From the NCBI GenBank assembly GCA_027574665.1, contig CM050651.1:9053501-9117500 (forward strand): a stretch of 64,000 nucleotides of DNA, written 5' to 3'. Shown in pieces: positions 1-11,420 of the stretch. The translations under genes were made by a program, and so were the position numbers. Origin of the DNA: Rhynochetos jubatus. Its lineage: Eukaryota > Chordata > Aves > Eurypygiformes > Rhynochetidae. How positions within the stretch are numbered: the stretch's first letter is position 1; each line of letters starts with the position of its first letter. Under the pieces are notes generated by a model. The model searched no databases and was not told where the DNA came from. It worked only from the letters and a program-made list of their open reading frames with translations.

Positions 1-376
1 CCTAATTTTCAAATGGAGTGAGATCACAGCCCTGGTCTCCAACCTCCCTGGAAGTCCCGATCTGATAATCCAGTCCCTTTAGGAACTCTGTAGATTGGAA
101 CCTTTACCTAATTCAGACACAAGGAGTTTCTCTTAGTTGCAGAAATACATCCATGTTCCGCATGGATCTAAGGAGAAAATATGTCTGAGTCTTAAGAATA
201 TCAACCCTACACCGTTACTGTCTGGGAAGATGCAACAAGCTGGTAAGAGACAGCAAGATGTTTTCATTGCAGTGAGGAGTTATTACGGTTCTGGTCAAGG
301 AAATGAAGCAAGCTGTCGTGCAGCTGCTGTCACGCTGAGTCTGGTGGCCTCCTAACAGGATTGCTTTCTGGTGCAG
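1..376 (+). other. CETN4: Intron of the centrin gene
   Basis: This stretch precedes the first centrin exon in the window. It ends in a usable 3' splice site (tctggtgcag, ending at 376). I find no EF-hand coding sequence in it, so the exon carrying the start codon and the first EF-hand of centrin must lie left of the window. The open frame at 137-355 has no domain I recognise and is not supported as coding. Confidence 0.7.
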
Positions 377-1075
377 GTTGCGATGCGTGCTTTAGGCTTT
401 GAGCCCAAGAAGGAAGAAATTAAGAAAATGATAGCAGATATTGACAAAGAAGGAAGTGGCACCATTGACTTTGAAGACTTTTTGGCTATGATGACGCAAA
501 AAATGGTAGGAATCCTTAACAGAATTCTTGTGACAGCATAAAGAATACTGGAAAGGAATACCTCAGTGGCAGGTGTTTTCTAATTAACGTACGTTTAACT
601 CTGGTTTCAGAGTGAAAAGGATTCCAAAGAAGAAATCCTGAAAGCTTTCAGATTATTTGATGATGATGGGACAGGAAAAATTTCATTCAAAAACTTGAAG
701 AGGGTTGCCAAGGAACTGGGAGAAAATTTAACAGATGAAGAACTTCAGGTACATTCTGATTTGCCAGAGCTGTTCTAACAGGCACAGAGCAATCCCGTAG
801 CTCCGAAAGATTGGGTGGGAATTCACGCCTACAGAAAAAGGGCTGGGGGGGTCAGAAATACAGAGAACACTCAAGTACTTAGTTATGTTTTCACATGAAG
901 TGCTTCTATTTGTTGTTGTTTGAATTAATGGAAGATCCTGTGTTTAGAGTCCAGTGCCTGAGCAAATGTGCAATATGTTTTGTAGGAAATGATTGATGAA
1001 GCTGATCGAGATGGAGATGGAGAAGTCAGTGAGCAAGAATTTTTGAGAATCATGAAGAAAACTAGCTTATATTAA
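377..1075 (+). CDS. CETN4: Centrin, last three coding exons (5' end outside window)
   Basis: Centrin is a calmodulin-like calcium-binding protein of centrioles, basal bodies and cilia. Three exons are visible: 377-505 (43 codons), 611-748 (46 codons) and 986-1075 (29 codons plus TAA). All have AG/GT borders and phase 0 joins. They encode EF-hands 2, 3 and 4. The loops read [22 protein letters not shown] and [13 protein letters not shown]. The last loop has all the acidic ligands of an active calcium site, and the C terminus is KKTSLY, as in the centrin 1/2/4 group. The family is certain. The paralogue (CETN4 rather than CETN1/2) is inferred from IL21 lying 51 kb away on the same strand, as CETN4 does in other vertebrates. 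The N-terminal exons are missing only because the window starts inside the gene. No frameshift or missing residue is seen, so this copy looks functional, unlike human CETN4P. Confidence 0.85.
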
Positions 1076-2800
1076 TATTTGTTGCCTTGCTATACAGCTG
1101 CTCCAAAAGATAACCTGGAAAAGACTTAAAAACTGGGCTTGTGTCTCCTGCCTATTTTCTGCCATATAAAGAATGTCTGAAAGGACAGATTTTTGGTTCA
1201 TTCTTTTTCAGCAAACCAAATTGGGGAAGGGGGGCTTCAGTACCCAGAACTGTTAAAATGAGACGTTGCAGAAGTGAAAAGGAAGGATGAACTGAACCTG
1301 CGAGGCAGGGTCATCCCCCCCCTCGACAATTTCACTGATTGTCATTTTGGGTAAAGAACACTGTTTCAACTATTTAACTAAAAGACCTTTCACTTGGGAT
1401 GTGAAGATGTCCACTGCTCCTGGGAAAGGCTGCTTTTGACTTTCCCGAGGCTACAGAATGAAGGTACAAGCACAGTATTTTTATTCCTTTTAAGGCTTTG
1501 AGGTTATCTTTTGTTATTTGTCTCCTTCTGTTTATTTCCACGAGAGACTCTAAAACCAACTGCGTATCTGTATTTCTCTATGAAACACTGTTTTCCCATG
1601 GCACGTTGGTTTTGGACCTAACGGGAAGCAAACGTAGATCACCAGATTGGGTACCTCGTTTGGAGCTGTGTGCCATCAGCAGATGTTCTTCTGTTTATCT
1701 GATCATCTGAAACCGACTTTGCTTGAATGTAACCTGCTTGGATTAGCTTATTGTATAACCAGTCAGCATCCTGTGCCGTTGTTCTTGCTCCCAAGAAATC
1801 ACAGAGCTGCTGTTAGGCCAGAATTTTAGGCACCTAAAAGGTTCAGATCTGTGTCACACCAGGGTAAATCTTGGCTTTGGCTGTTTACAGTCAGTTGCAG
1901 ACAGCGCTCCCATCTGAAGTGAAAAAACGATCTCACGGTGGGCATCTGTGGAACACTGATTATATTGAGATCCATGCAATCCAAATTCATTTCGGACATC
2001 ACAGGTTTGGTGGTTTTTTTGGTTGTGGGTTGTTTGGGGTTTTTTTTAGGAGTACCTTCATTTTCTTGAATATTTCCTTCACCTGCTGTCAACCTCGGAC
2101 CGACTGGAGAGGCACCTTTCCTTCTGCGGGACGGTGACAGAGCAGCGACGCAACGTGCCATCCCACTGTGTGGTCCCACAGGAGGGTTTATCCTTGGGCC
2201 CTGATGAGACAAGCAGCTGCCAAACTGCAGGGAAACGGTATAATCCTGAGTCAGTCTCTAATGAGGCGCCTGAGGGGAGCTTGTTACTGCTCACAGCAAA
2301 GAGCCACACGGGGCAAAATGGCAGAAGGGTTCAGTGGGAAGAGGGCGGATTCACCGGTACCTGTTGATGCCTCTTCAGGCTGCTGCCGCCCTAGTGTGGT
2401 TTGTAGAAGGAAGGGAGAGCCAGCTCCCGGAGTAGCTCCTCGCTGCAGCTGCTTCAGCTCTGCTGAGCTCTAAGGTGCCAGCAGGGAGAGAATGGGGAAG
2501 GAGAAGCGTTCCTTTACCTGTCGTCTCCTCAGCGTGCAGATGGGGACCTGGCTCATTGCGCCCCAGTCCTCCCAGTGTGGTACTCTGAACTTCTCCCTCT
2601 GAACAGGCCGTCTCCAACGTGTACGGAAGCGGGTAAAACCTGTGGGAGAACACGGATTGTGTAGGACCCCGCAGGAAACTGCGGAGCCCCCTCGTAACGT
2701 GTCCGGCGGCAGTAGATGTAACCTATAGCACTGTAAGTGTTTTAAAATGTCTGTTGACTTTGTACAAGTGTGAAATAAAACTGTTTTGCCAGTTAAGGAC
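1076..2800 (+). other. CETN4: Probable 3' UTR of the centrin gene with poly(A) signal
   Basis: From the centrin stop codon there is no further splice acceptor with a convincing open exon. A perfect AATAAA lies at 2774-2779 and is followed within 40 bases by a GT-rich stretch (a repeated 'acttggtgtgctta'), the usual downstream element. This would give a 3' UTR of about 1.7 kb. Several overlapping open frames on both strands (for example around 1826-2370) are low-complexity and are not called. A nearer poly(A) site cannot be ruled out. Confidence 0.5.
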
Positions 2801-3189
2801 TTGGTGTGCTTTACAACTTGGTGTGCTTACTATGAAAACTGAATTTTCAAAACCAGTTTTGTAGCATTAAATGGTTCGCCAAGTGCGTTTTCACTTTCCT
2901 TTATCTTTTCTTTCTGAGAGAGATTCTTAGGTGCAGTAGTCTATCACATAACTCCTCTTCCACCAGGCTGATTAAAAGTTTCTAGTACTAACCGCTTGCG
3001 TTCAGAAAGGGAAATGTGAAGTTCTAGTTGATGATGGGGAATCCCAGAGCCTATTACAGCGACTGTACTATTTTTAATGCTGCCACAGGAAGAGCTCGAT
3101 GACTGTTGCTTACCTATGATGCGTGTCGCTCCTCTCTTCCTGTTCTAAATCCCACTACCTGACTTCAGAAGGTAGGAAAAAGACACACA

Positions 3190-3650
3190 ATCGTACCTCC
3201 CACGCACGCTACAACGATGAAACGTTATTTCTGGCCCACCCGTTAATCGCGCGAGTCCGGAATGTCGAGCGGTGGTTGAACCGGCACAGAACTTGCAAGC
3301 GTTAAGGTCATAGAAGAAGAGCCTCGTGCCGATTCGGTCTGTACGATGGCGAGGGCTAACGCGTCCCCGCCTCGGCCCCGTGCACCGAGTGTGACGACAA
3401 ACGCGGCGGTACCGACGGCAGCGCTGCGGGGCAGCGTGCATCGTGTTCGGTGCCCCTGGGAATCCTTCCCGTCCCTTCCAGAACTGTGTCTTTCGCGGTT
3501 CTATACATGGCGGAGGAAAAGGAGCCCGGCTGAAGCCGACGGCAGGACTCGGCGTTCGGTCTGTGCGAGGAACAGGGGCTGAGCTGCCTGCTCAGCAATT
3601 CCGCCCTTTGGCCGTGCTGGAGAAAGCGACTCAGACCAACGAACCGGAAG
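3190..3650. promoter_or_regulatory. CpG-rich island, likely promoter
   Basis: Composition changes sharply here: CpG dinucleotides are dense (many cgcg, cggcg, ccgacg) and GC content is much higher than in the flanks. Vertebrate CpG islands of this kind usually mark promoters, often bidirectional. It lies about 400 bases beyond the centrin poly(A) signal and about 1.8 kb before the candidate gene at 5.4-8.4 kb, so it is a natural promoter for that plus-strand gene. A short ATG frame (MAEEKEPG then stop, 3508) and open frames without a good ATG lie inside it. I do not call a coding exon. Confidence 0.6.
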
Positions 3651-4297
3651 GCACCCAGTGGGCTTTCTTCCTGGGCTCGGTTCTAGTGCTTGCTCAAGCA
3701 GCTTTCCTTAAAGGGAGGGGGTTCACCAGGAGAGACGGATTACTTGCACCCCTCTCCTCTTCCCATTCGCTCTAGTCTCAGAAACAGGAGCTGGGGTACT
3801 TCCAGGAGACTCAGACTCAACTCCTTTGCACTAAACACCAAAAAGGAGGCAAAGCAGTGTTTGGGTTGCCTTTCATGAAAGGACCTGTCCCTGAAGGCAC
3901 CCAAATTCAGGTGGGCATCAGCGTGGGTGCGTACCAACTGGCACCTGGTGCAGAGGGGAAGGCTGCAGCCCCAGCCCTGCTCCACGTTCCCTACGGACTG
4001 TCCTGGCAGCTCCGGGGGCGGGGGGAGGCAGAACCTCATCCTTTGCATCCCTTTTCCCCTCCATGCTGACAGGGAGGCTGGGTTCTTCCCTGGCATTTGC
4101 AAACTTCCCCGGATGGCTGCAATTCAGGCACCGCGGTATGCATCCAGCTGAGACCCTCCTGCGACATCAGCGAAGCCTGGCTTTCAGTCTGAGTGTTCGC
4201 ACAGACACTGTACGAAAAGGAAAGTGGAACTGCGCTTGGTGTTCGGCAAGCGCCGAAATACCAAAGCCTTCGCAAGGGCGAGAGCTGCTTGGGGCAT

Positions 4298-4435
4298 GAT
4301 AGAATCGTGTAGGTTGGAAAAGACCTTTAAGATCATCAAGTCCAACCGTTCCTGTGACACTGCCAAGCTCACCACTAAACCATGTCCCCAAGCACCACAT
4401 CCACACGCACGTCTTTTTTAAATACCTGCATGAGG
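4298..4435 (-). mobile_element. CR1 LINE 3'-end fragment, reverse orientation
   Basis: The stretch reads 'agaatcgtgtaggttgg..aagacctttaagatcatcaag' followed by '..ccaccactaaaccatgtcccc..caccacatcc'-type sequence. This is the reverse complement of the 3' terminal region of avian CR1 (chicken repeat 1). Truncation at the 5' side is normal for CR1, which inserts by target-primed reverse transcription. It carries no coding sequence. Confidence 0.85.
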
Positions 4436-4449
4436 ATTTGAGCAACACG

Positions 4450-4549
4450 GTCGAATGAAAGGTGTCCCTGCCCATGGCAGGGGGGTTGGAACTAGATGGT
4501 CTTTAAGCTCCCTTCCAACCCAAACAATTCTGTGATTCTGTGATTCTAC
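4450..4549 (+). mobile_element. CR1 LINE 3'-end fragment, forward orientation
   Basis: The sequence 'tgtccctgcccatggcaggg' followed by 'ggttggaactagatggtctt' and 'cccttccaacccaaac' is the CR1 3' end in forward orientation. It finishes in the diagnostic short tail repeat 'ttctgtgattctgtgattcta' at about 4529-4549. It stands almost head to head with the reverse-oriented fragment that ends only about 15 bases to its left. Confidence 0.9.
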
Positions 4550-5096
4550 CTTCAGTGATGGTGACTTCCAATGAAAATGTTTTTAAATTAAAATGTACTG
4601 GGTATTTAATAAAATACAAAATAGTTCAAGAGAGAACAATTACTTACAAGTTATATTCCAAAATATGCCAACCGCCTGGCAATTTCAAACTAACCTTTCC
4701 TGTTATCTCCCCTGTGCAACTTTAAGTTCGTTATCGTCTCTCTACCCCACAGTCCAGTCCCACCGTAAAGCAAATCTTTAGTTGGCGTTAGAAAAACAAC
4801 ACAACGCAGGACTACGTGTGCAAAGATGTTTTAAGTAATCTGAGCTGGCAACTTGAGACACTGGATTGTTGCTCCTTCCCACCACACCACAGTGGAAAGT
4901 AGATAAAGGCACCAACCCTGAAGGCTGTGCGCTTCTTTGCGGTTACGCCCCTGCCAGAGGTGTGGAGAGCAGCAGGCTGGCCAGGCACAGGGCACTGCAA
5001 CAGGTTGGAGGAGTCTTGCATTGCTTGAGGAGCTCGTGCAGCTAACTGGGAACGAGCGCTACGCTCTCACTTCCCTAGGTGTGGGTTTGTTTTCAG

Positions 5097-5153
5097 GGCA
5101 AAAAGCACAGGGTCAGCGTCTAACATGGCAGAAAAATAATGGCTTCTTTTCAG
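5097..5153 (+). other. Candidate small exon (phase 1 to phase 1)
   Basis: A strong acceptor (gggtttgttttcag, ending at 5096) and a strong donor (CAG|gtaagc at 5154) bound 57 bases that are open in one frame (QKAQGQRLTWQKNNGFFS). Both ends are phase 1. It could splice directly to the candidate exon at 5873, which also starts in phase 1, bypassing the TGA-containing exon at 5432-5735. It may be an upstream coding or alternative exon of the 5.4-8.4 kb gene, or a non-coding exon. No family is recognised. Confidence 0.3.
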
Positions 5154-5431
5154 GTAAGCCTAATCTTGGTATTTAAAAGAGTACACCCTTTGTGTGCTTC
5201 CACATGCCAAGAGTCCTACTAACAGAGTCCAAATATTCCAATGAACCCATGAGGCATTTAACATTAAAATATTTAAATTGGTCACAGGGTTCTGAAGAAT
5301 AACTCAAGTCCTGCAAGCTGCCTGGTGAAGTCACACCACATATTTGAAATATGAAGTATTAATTCCACGGAAACCTCCTCACTGAGTTCATATGAATTAA
5401 ATGTTGCCACACTGCGTCTGCTTTTAAACAG

Positions 5432-8400
5432 CCCTGGATAGCACAAGCGCATTTGGACAGTAGAAAGCGCCCTGGGCCAGAATTCGCCACTGCCACATTT
5501 GACACAGGGAAACACTGGCAGAACGCGTTTTTCTGACATGGGTTAAATCCTTCCGTGAGCCCATCAAAACTCTACGGCACTCCACAACTTAAACCTCTTC
5601 TGTGCGCTGGCTGGCAATCTTTGCGAGCTTATCCACAGGATGTACCGCATTTAGGTGGCGCATCTTTTGCAGACATCCATTCTCCCGAAAACACCAGTGT
5701 TAAAGCCAAACCAGGACCATTGAGCCCACATCCAGGTATTGTTGCCAGTGGCCCGTCTGCTCGCTCAGAACTTACTCTCCCTGCTACTTCTGTTTGAAAA
5801 TTATTTTTGTTTCCTTACACAAATGAAGATGAGAGAAATATTGCTCCTGAGATGTTTTGTTTCAAAACCGAGTCACATATGCTAACAGAAACTGGCCCCA
5901 GCTGTCTGACACGTACAAAAAATCAGGCTGGGAGATCAAACAAGCAGATAGGGATGTTCTTCAGACATCCTTCAACATGGGTGACCAGGCAGGAGCAACC
6001 CACGTGCCTCCTGGCGCCGGGCAGCAACAAACTGCCTGGTCTGCAGGCTGGGATGACCCTTGACACTTGAGGCAAGAACCCCTGTGAGGGTAACTCTGCA
6101 AAGATAGCTTCTTTCTTGTCATCTGCATCAACACAAGTAGCACAGCTGCGGGTGGACGGCCACACCAAGCAGCAGTACCGTACGGCAGTGCACAGGGCGC
6201 TCAGGCACACGCCTCTGACCAGGACTGCCCCTGCGCTACAGCCCAGAGCTTCTGTGAAAGTCTCTGCTGAGCGGGCATAAAATTCCATTGTCAGTGGGCA
6301 CTACACACCCTGCTGAGCTGCAGGATGCACTCCTGAATTTCTACATTAAGGAAAGGTGTAAGACTCCTCTCTCTCTCTCTCGTCTAAGGGAAAAAAGAAC
6401 TGATAGATCTGAGAGCGTGACAGTCTCGCTAGAGGGCATCCAGTTACTAATATGTAAGATGAGTGATGCTAATTTCCCTCCTCTGTGGCTTTTAATGATG
6501 ATCGAAATGAGGCTAACAAACACCATCCAGCTGGGGCTTGAAATATGCGGTTGGATACAGGATTAGTTTCTTCTGAAAGAAAGAACACAAGGCTTCTCAC
6601 ACATCTGTAATTATTAGTTGGTTATTCAAAGCTAAACCCCCAAACCACACTTTCTGAAACTCCCACTCTGTATCAATAGCTGGAGACACGCTCTCAGGGG
6701 ATCGGAGAACTGAGCTTGCCTCTCACACAGTCCCCCTGAGCGCTCTGACCACCTCTCCATAGAGTTATTTTCTCTCTTTGGGAATCCTGCTATCAAAGCG
6801 AAGCACTTCAAGCAGAGAGACAGAGCCAGACATGCTGCAGGATACTTGTGGCCCTCCCTTGGGATGTGGGAAAGCTGGAATTGTGGCCTTGCTTCGAGTC
6901 AAGAGGAACAAGGATTTGAGAATTAGACTCTTGTCCCCAAGGTGAGTGTGTTGACCTTTAGGAGACTGTCTGCACCGGGGTGTGTCTTATTCCAACAGCC
7001 TCGTGGGGTGGAGTGTGACCAAGAAATAGGTTTCTCGGGCAACTACCTGGCAAGAGGTCAAAAACATCACAGATGGACACCTGCCTTCACTTGAAGGCAG
7101 CTCAGAATATCAAGAGCTTGGCAGCTCACATCTACTGCTGGAAAAATACAGGGAGCCTGTGAGGAAGAGATACGGAGTCAGGGTGGAGCAAGACAGAGGA
7201 CCTGTCTGATGCGTCAAAACCTGATTTATACGTGCCCAATTCCTTAAGCAGTACAGAGAGACAGAGGGTCTTGAAGTGATGATCCAGATCTCTCTGCTGA
7301 GTCAGGAGCCCAACAGAGCTGGCTCACAGCAAACCTGGCCCAGCAGAACATGCCCAAGCAGTTCCGTTCATGCCAAACCGCACCGAGATGGCACTTGCCT
7401 TTCAAGAGCCTCAGCCCTAGCTGATTTCAGGGGGCCACTGCAGTGGAATTGGGGACCTAAAACTCTAGCTCTTAACCTCTCTGGAGCGCTGACTGCTACT
7501 AATTACTAAACTTGAAATTGCACAAGTCATTTCTTTGCTTGTTTGAATTAGATTTGACGCAATGAATAAGAACAAAGCAAAGTTGTCAAACCTGAGCTGC
7601 AAATGTGCAAAATTCTGGGCACAGCCGTAACAGTTTGGCGTGCATTTATCATTCCTCCCCATGCAGGGTGCACGTGCACGCACACACATTATGCACATAT
7701 GCATATGCAAACCTTGCAGGCTTGTCATTATAATTCAAACATGCAAAAATTGCAGAATTCAAACATGCAAAAAACACAAACGCGAGCATACGTTTAGAAG
7801 CTTCACTGGGAAAGAAGATGGATCTGTTGTAACATTTTATGCCCAAATAGGATGGGATCTGCGTGCTGTGGAGTTATCACGCTGCAGAGGTCTAGCCCTT
7901 ATTTCCCTGGAGTGAAAATCCCACTGGGCCAGCAAGGGCTGCGGGAACTGGGTGGGAACGCTCTGTACCACGTTCGGAGTCCACAACAAACTGGTGCAGT
8001 CTCAGTGAGCTGGCCCTTGTTCTCAAGGCCACTATATTTCCTTTGAAACCTTCTGATCTGTTCTAGTACTGACATAAATTTTACTTTAAAAAGCAACCCC
8101 TCAACATCAAACAAAACAAACAAAAAAAAGGTAGGTAGGAAATAAACGCGACAGTTAACGTAGCCCATTTCCAATATTATTTTAAAACACCCTGTGCCCA
8201 AAAATGTAGCTTAGTGCCAACAAACAAAACCATCAAAATGTACACATCCATGCTATTGCACGGAGTTCCTTCCTAGTACGGTTCCTTCCTCACCTGCCTC
8301 TGCTCAATTCCCTCGCTATGGAGAAAACAGCTACATGCTTTCCTGCAAATTCTTTCAGACCTCCACATGAGAAGTACCATGAAAGATCTGAACATCAAGG

Positions 8401-8444
8401 AAAAGCCGACCGCAAACATTGCAGATCTGATTTACAAACACTAG
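5432..8444 (+). pseudogene. Candidate small gene, unrecognised; frame interrupted by one TGA
   Basis: Three exons are read. Exon a, 5432-5735: acceptor cttttaaacag, donor CAG|gtattg. Exon b, 5873-5980: donor ATGG|gtgacc. Last exon, 8359-8444: acceptor aattctttcag, stop TAG 8442-8444. Exon a ends in phase 1 and b starts in phase 1; b ends in phase 1 and the last exon starts in phase 1. The product is rich in Trp, Tyr, Pro and Lys (for example KLYGTPQLKPLLCAGWQS, NWPQLSDTYKKSGWEIKQ, and C-terminal IADLIYKH). That style resembles small sperm-tail or ciliary microtubule-inner proteins, but I cannot name a family. Exon a is open over 300 bases except for one TGA at 5534-5536, between WQNAFF and HGLNPSV. 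A CGA to TGA change at a CpG would explain it, so the gene may be decaying. Alternatively exon a starts later or is skipped. A possible AATAAA is at 9404. The 5' exon is not located. Confidence 0.4.
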
Positions 8445-10150
8445 AAGGTATTTCAGCGCAAAAAAAGCGACATTTATACCGACTTCTAAAAACGTGGTAT
8501 CAGATCATCTCGATTTCAGTTTTTAAGTCTGTGTTCCCCGCGTTAAAACAAAAGCTAAGGTGGCGGGTCCAGATGTTTCCTCTTTAGATAGCTTATGCCA
8601 TGATCAGCCGAAGAAGAAATCCACAGAAGCATGGTTTCCACGTGTCTTTTGAGTGTTTTGTTTAAGTAAGTCCACATAATGTAGTCACTTATGTGAGGTC
8701 AAAGACGTCTGCTGCAGAACAGCTCCTTTTGGACATACATAAGTTTAACGTCTTCTGGGTTTTTTCCTCTCCTATCAAGTTAACTGCATTAGTACAGGAC
8801 CCACGTATGGATGAGGTCCAAAAAATGGGTGTCACAGAACTAACATTTTCATCTTAAAAAAGGCATCCACCAAACTCAACACCTCCATTTCTTTTACTCG
8901 CTCCATTTCAGATTTCTGACGCGGTCTCCCTGGACCTTGGAGTAGGCAGGACGCGTGGTCCTGTTTAAATCAAATGTTAAAGCCCGTTCGTTTTTGAAGG
9001 GTTTCGCCCTGTCACTTACCATCGCCAAATGGTTTTTGAGTTATTCGGTTCTTGATGGGTTACACAAGGAAACAGAAACCAGCTTTGCTTAAAACTCCAC
9101 TAAATAATCGCAGTACGTGGATCAAAATGTTATCGACTACGTTTTCACACTAGTAGTCTCATCTGCTACGTGTGGAAAAACGGGTACATTTTGCAGAACA
9201 AGATTTTTTCCTAGATGAAAAAACCCACACCTGCGGAGGCACAGTCCGACCGGAGCAGACCTATGCTTTTGTAAATAACAGGTGAAACAGGTGGAAAACC
9301 GATTGTTTTCTCTAAGCAGAAAATGATGGTAGTTGAGCCTGGAGCTGGGTAAACGTGTCCCTTACATGGTCACTTTTCAGCTTCTTCCTTCATGTTAGGA
9401 GCCAATAAAGCATTCAACAAAATGGCCGACGGGGTTGAACAGGGTTTCTGTTCGTGCTGCGACACAAACATTCTTTGTCAAATCCTGATAAACTAGGTCG
9501 CTACCTGGGTGAAGTAAAGGCTTTGGATCCTTCTGCAGAAAGCAATTTTATTATTGTTTGCAGTATTAAAAATAGTATTATTACAAATCCAAAAGAAAAT
9601 ATGAGTTGAAAATGCTTATGTGTCAAAATTAAAGGAGCTTTTTCCCAGAAATGAAACAGCTTTTAGAAGGGGGGTGGGAAGAAACAAGTATTCTTATTCT
9701 TCCTAGTACCAAAACAAGATGCAATAGACGTATTAAACAGGATATTATTTATTATGTGGGGATTTTTGCGCAAAGGTTCAGAATTCTCCTGACTATCATA
9801 CGCCATGCAATACTATGACTCACCAAGCCAAGATCTAGGATGGTTCAATCCTGACCACCTCCTGCTAAGGGCTCAGCATCATCTATTCCCATTACCTTCA
9901 GCGGGACTAAGTGGTGCTTAGCACTTCTGCAAAACTGGGCCCTAGACAATGAAGGCTTTGGGTATGGGCTTCCTATTTCCTGCAGTGGATTTGTGTAGGT
10001 GGCCTTGTTACCAGAAATCCATACTCCTACACAGCAACTTCTGACTGTGTTTCTGCAGAAATGACTATGATGAAAGGAATGAAAAATTATTTAAATAAAA
10101 ATCGTGTGTTTGTTTCTCCAAACCAGCTAGGGTATCTCCTGCTGGCAAGA
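8445..10150. other. No gene seen
   Basis: AT-rich sequence without a convincing open exon. It may hold the 3' UTR of the upstream candidate gene, ending near the AATAAA at 9404-9409. One good acceptor (gctccatttcag, ending at 8911) opens only 18 codons (starting ISDAVSLDLG) before a stop and is not called. Confidence 0.5.
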
Positions 10151-10199
10151 TTAATTTTTTCACCTCTTGTCTGGCAAAATTAAGAGCAGGGTGGAAAAA

Positions 10200-11420
10200 C
10201 AAAAGGATTCAGGTTTGCAAAGGCACCATGGCTTGGGCTGCTGCGTACCCCGAGAGGGTAGAGCCCGTCTGTACTGTCCCCTGTCCATCGCCAGCGGCTG
10301 AGTCACTGGCCCAGCCTGCACAGCTTCTCGCTGTTGTGTTTCGCAGCTGTCCTCTGCCTCGCAGCCAGGAAAATCCCACATCCTCCCCAGTGGGTGTAGG
10401 AAACGCAGCTACAGCCTCTGGATGCGTCGCCACCAAAAACAAAGGGGAGATTGTGGCGCGGGCGGTGTCCGCGGGCTCAGGGCCAGCGTCCCTGGACCTT
10501 GCTGACGGCGTCCCAGCTCCCAGGGCACAAGGAGCCATGAGCAGAGCCCATGGCCAGCGTTGCCTGCCCACAGCCCCGCTGGTTTGCCAAGCCCAATGCT
10601 GTCAGGTGTACGGCCAGCACTCCCCCTTCGTGCCAAGGCCACCAGCAAACTGCTCCTCCGTCCCACCTCATCCTGCCTCTGCTCTTTGGCGAGGGGGAGG
10701 TCACACCTAGCCCTTGCTTGTCTTCCCCGTGGGGCGATCCAGCCCAGGCTGTTGGATGGCTTCAAGCGCAGGGGATGCCTGAAGTCACTGATCTTGCCAC
10801 TGCTTCAGATGATGGCACTGCAAGCGTACTGCTGGGAAAGCAACTGTGAAGACATGGATCACAGATCCATATTGTTTCCTTCTACGAGTTCCCCGTGGCG
10901 CTTGCCAAGCTCAGGTTGAGGACAGTGTTATTCCAAGAAGACCACAAGCATCCTGGGTCAGGCAGCCAGAGCCTGGCTCTCCAGTCTGAGGTGGAGTATT
11001 GATTGCTCTTGGGAAAGAAAACACAGGGGTAGACTGACATGGGTTTGCCCAGCTGTCTGGGCAATTGCTCCAGACAAAAGCTCTTTTGAGATGCTGCTCC
11101 TGTGAAGTTGACAAGAGGAGACCTGTCATCCCCGAACGTGTGCTCACACATTCAGGTGGCAGCAGAGCTGGCACCAGGAAGGATTGCCTTAGGAAAGCAA
11201 TCAGACAGCCTCTGACAGTCCTACCCAGTACAAGTCTTTCCCCTTGAAATCTCCAATGGCTTATAAGCCACTCAGCTCAGAACTGGCACCGGCTCCCCAG
11301 CCAACCCCGCAACCCCAACGGCATCCTTCTTCGACAGTGCCATGCTGGCTCAGAGGCTGCTTCTCACGCAAAGCTGCTTAGCAAAGCTGCTGGCCCTGCG
11401 CCTCCAGCGCTGTCCTCCTG
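10200..11420. other. GC-rich intergenic patch with many overlapping open frames
   Basis: GC content rises here and stop codons become rare on both strands, giving open frames up to about 160 codons that overlap in every frame. None starts from a strong context, shows a domain, or is framed by a matching pair of splice sites. The amino-acid make-up (Ala, Pro, Ser, Arg, Cys) is what random GC-rich sequence gives. I see no gene. Confidence 0.5.

Noticed and set aside
10228..10710. 160-codon plus-strand open frame in the GC-rich patch
   Set aside because: It overlaps equally long frames in other registers and on the minus strand. It has no domain or matching splice structure, and its composition is that of random GC-rich DNA.
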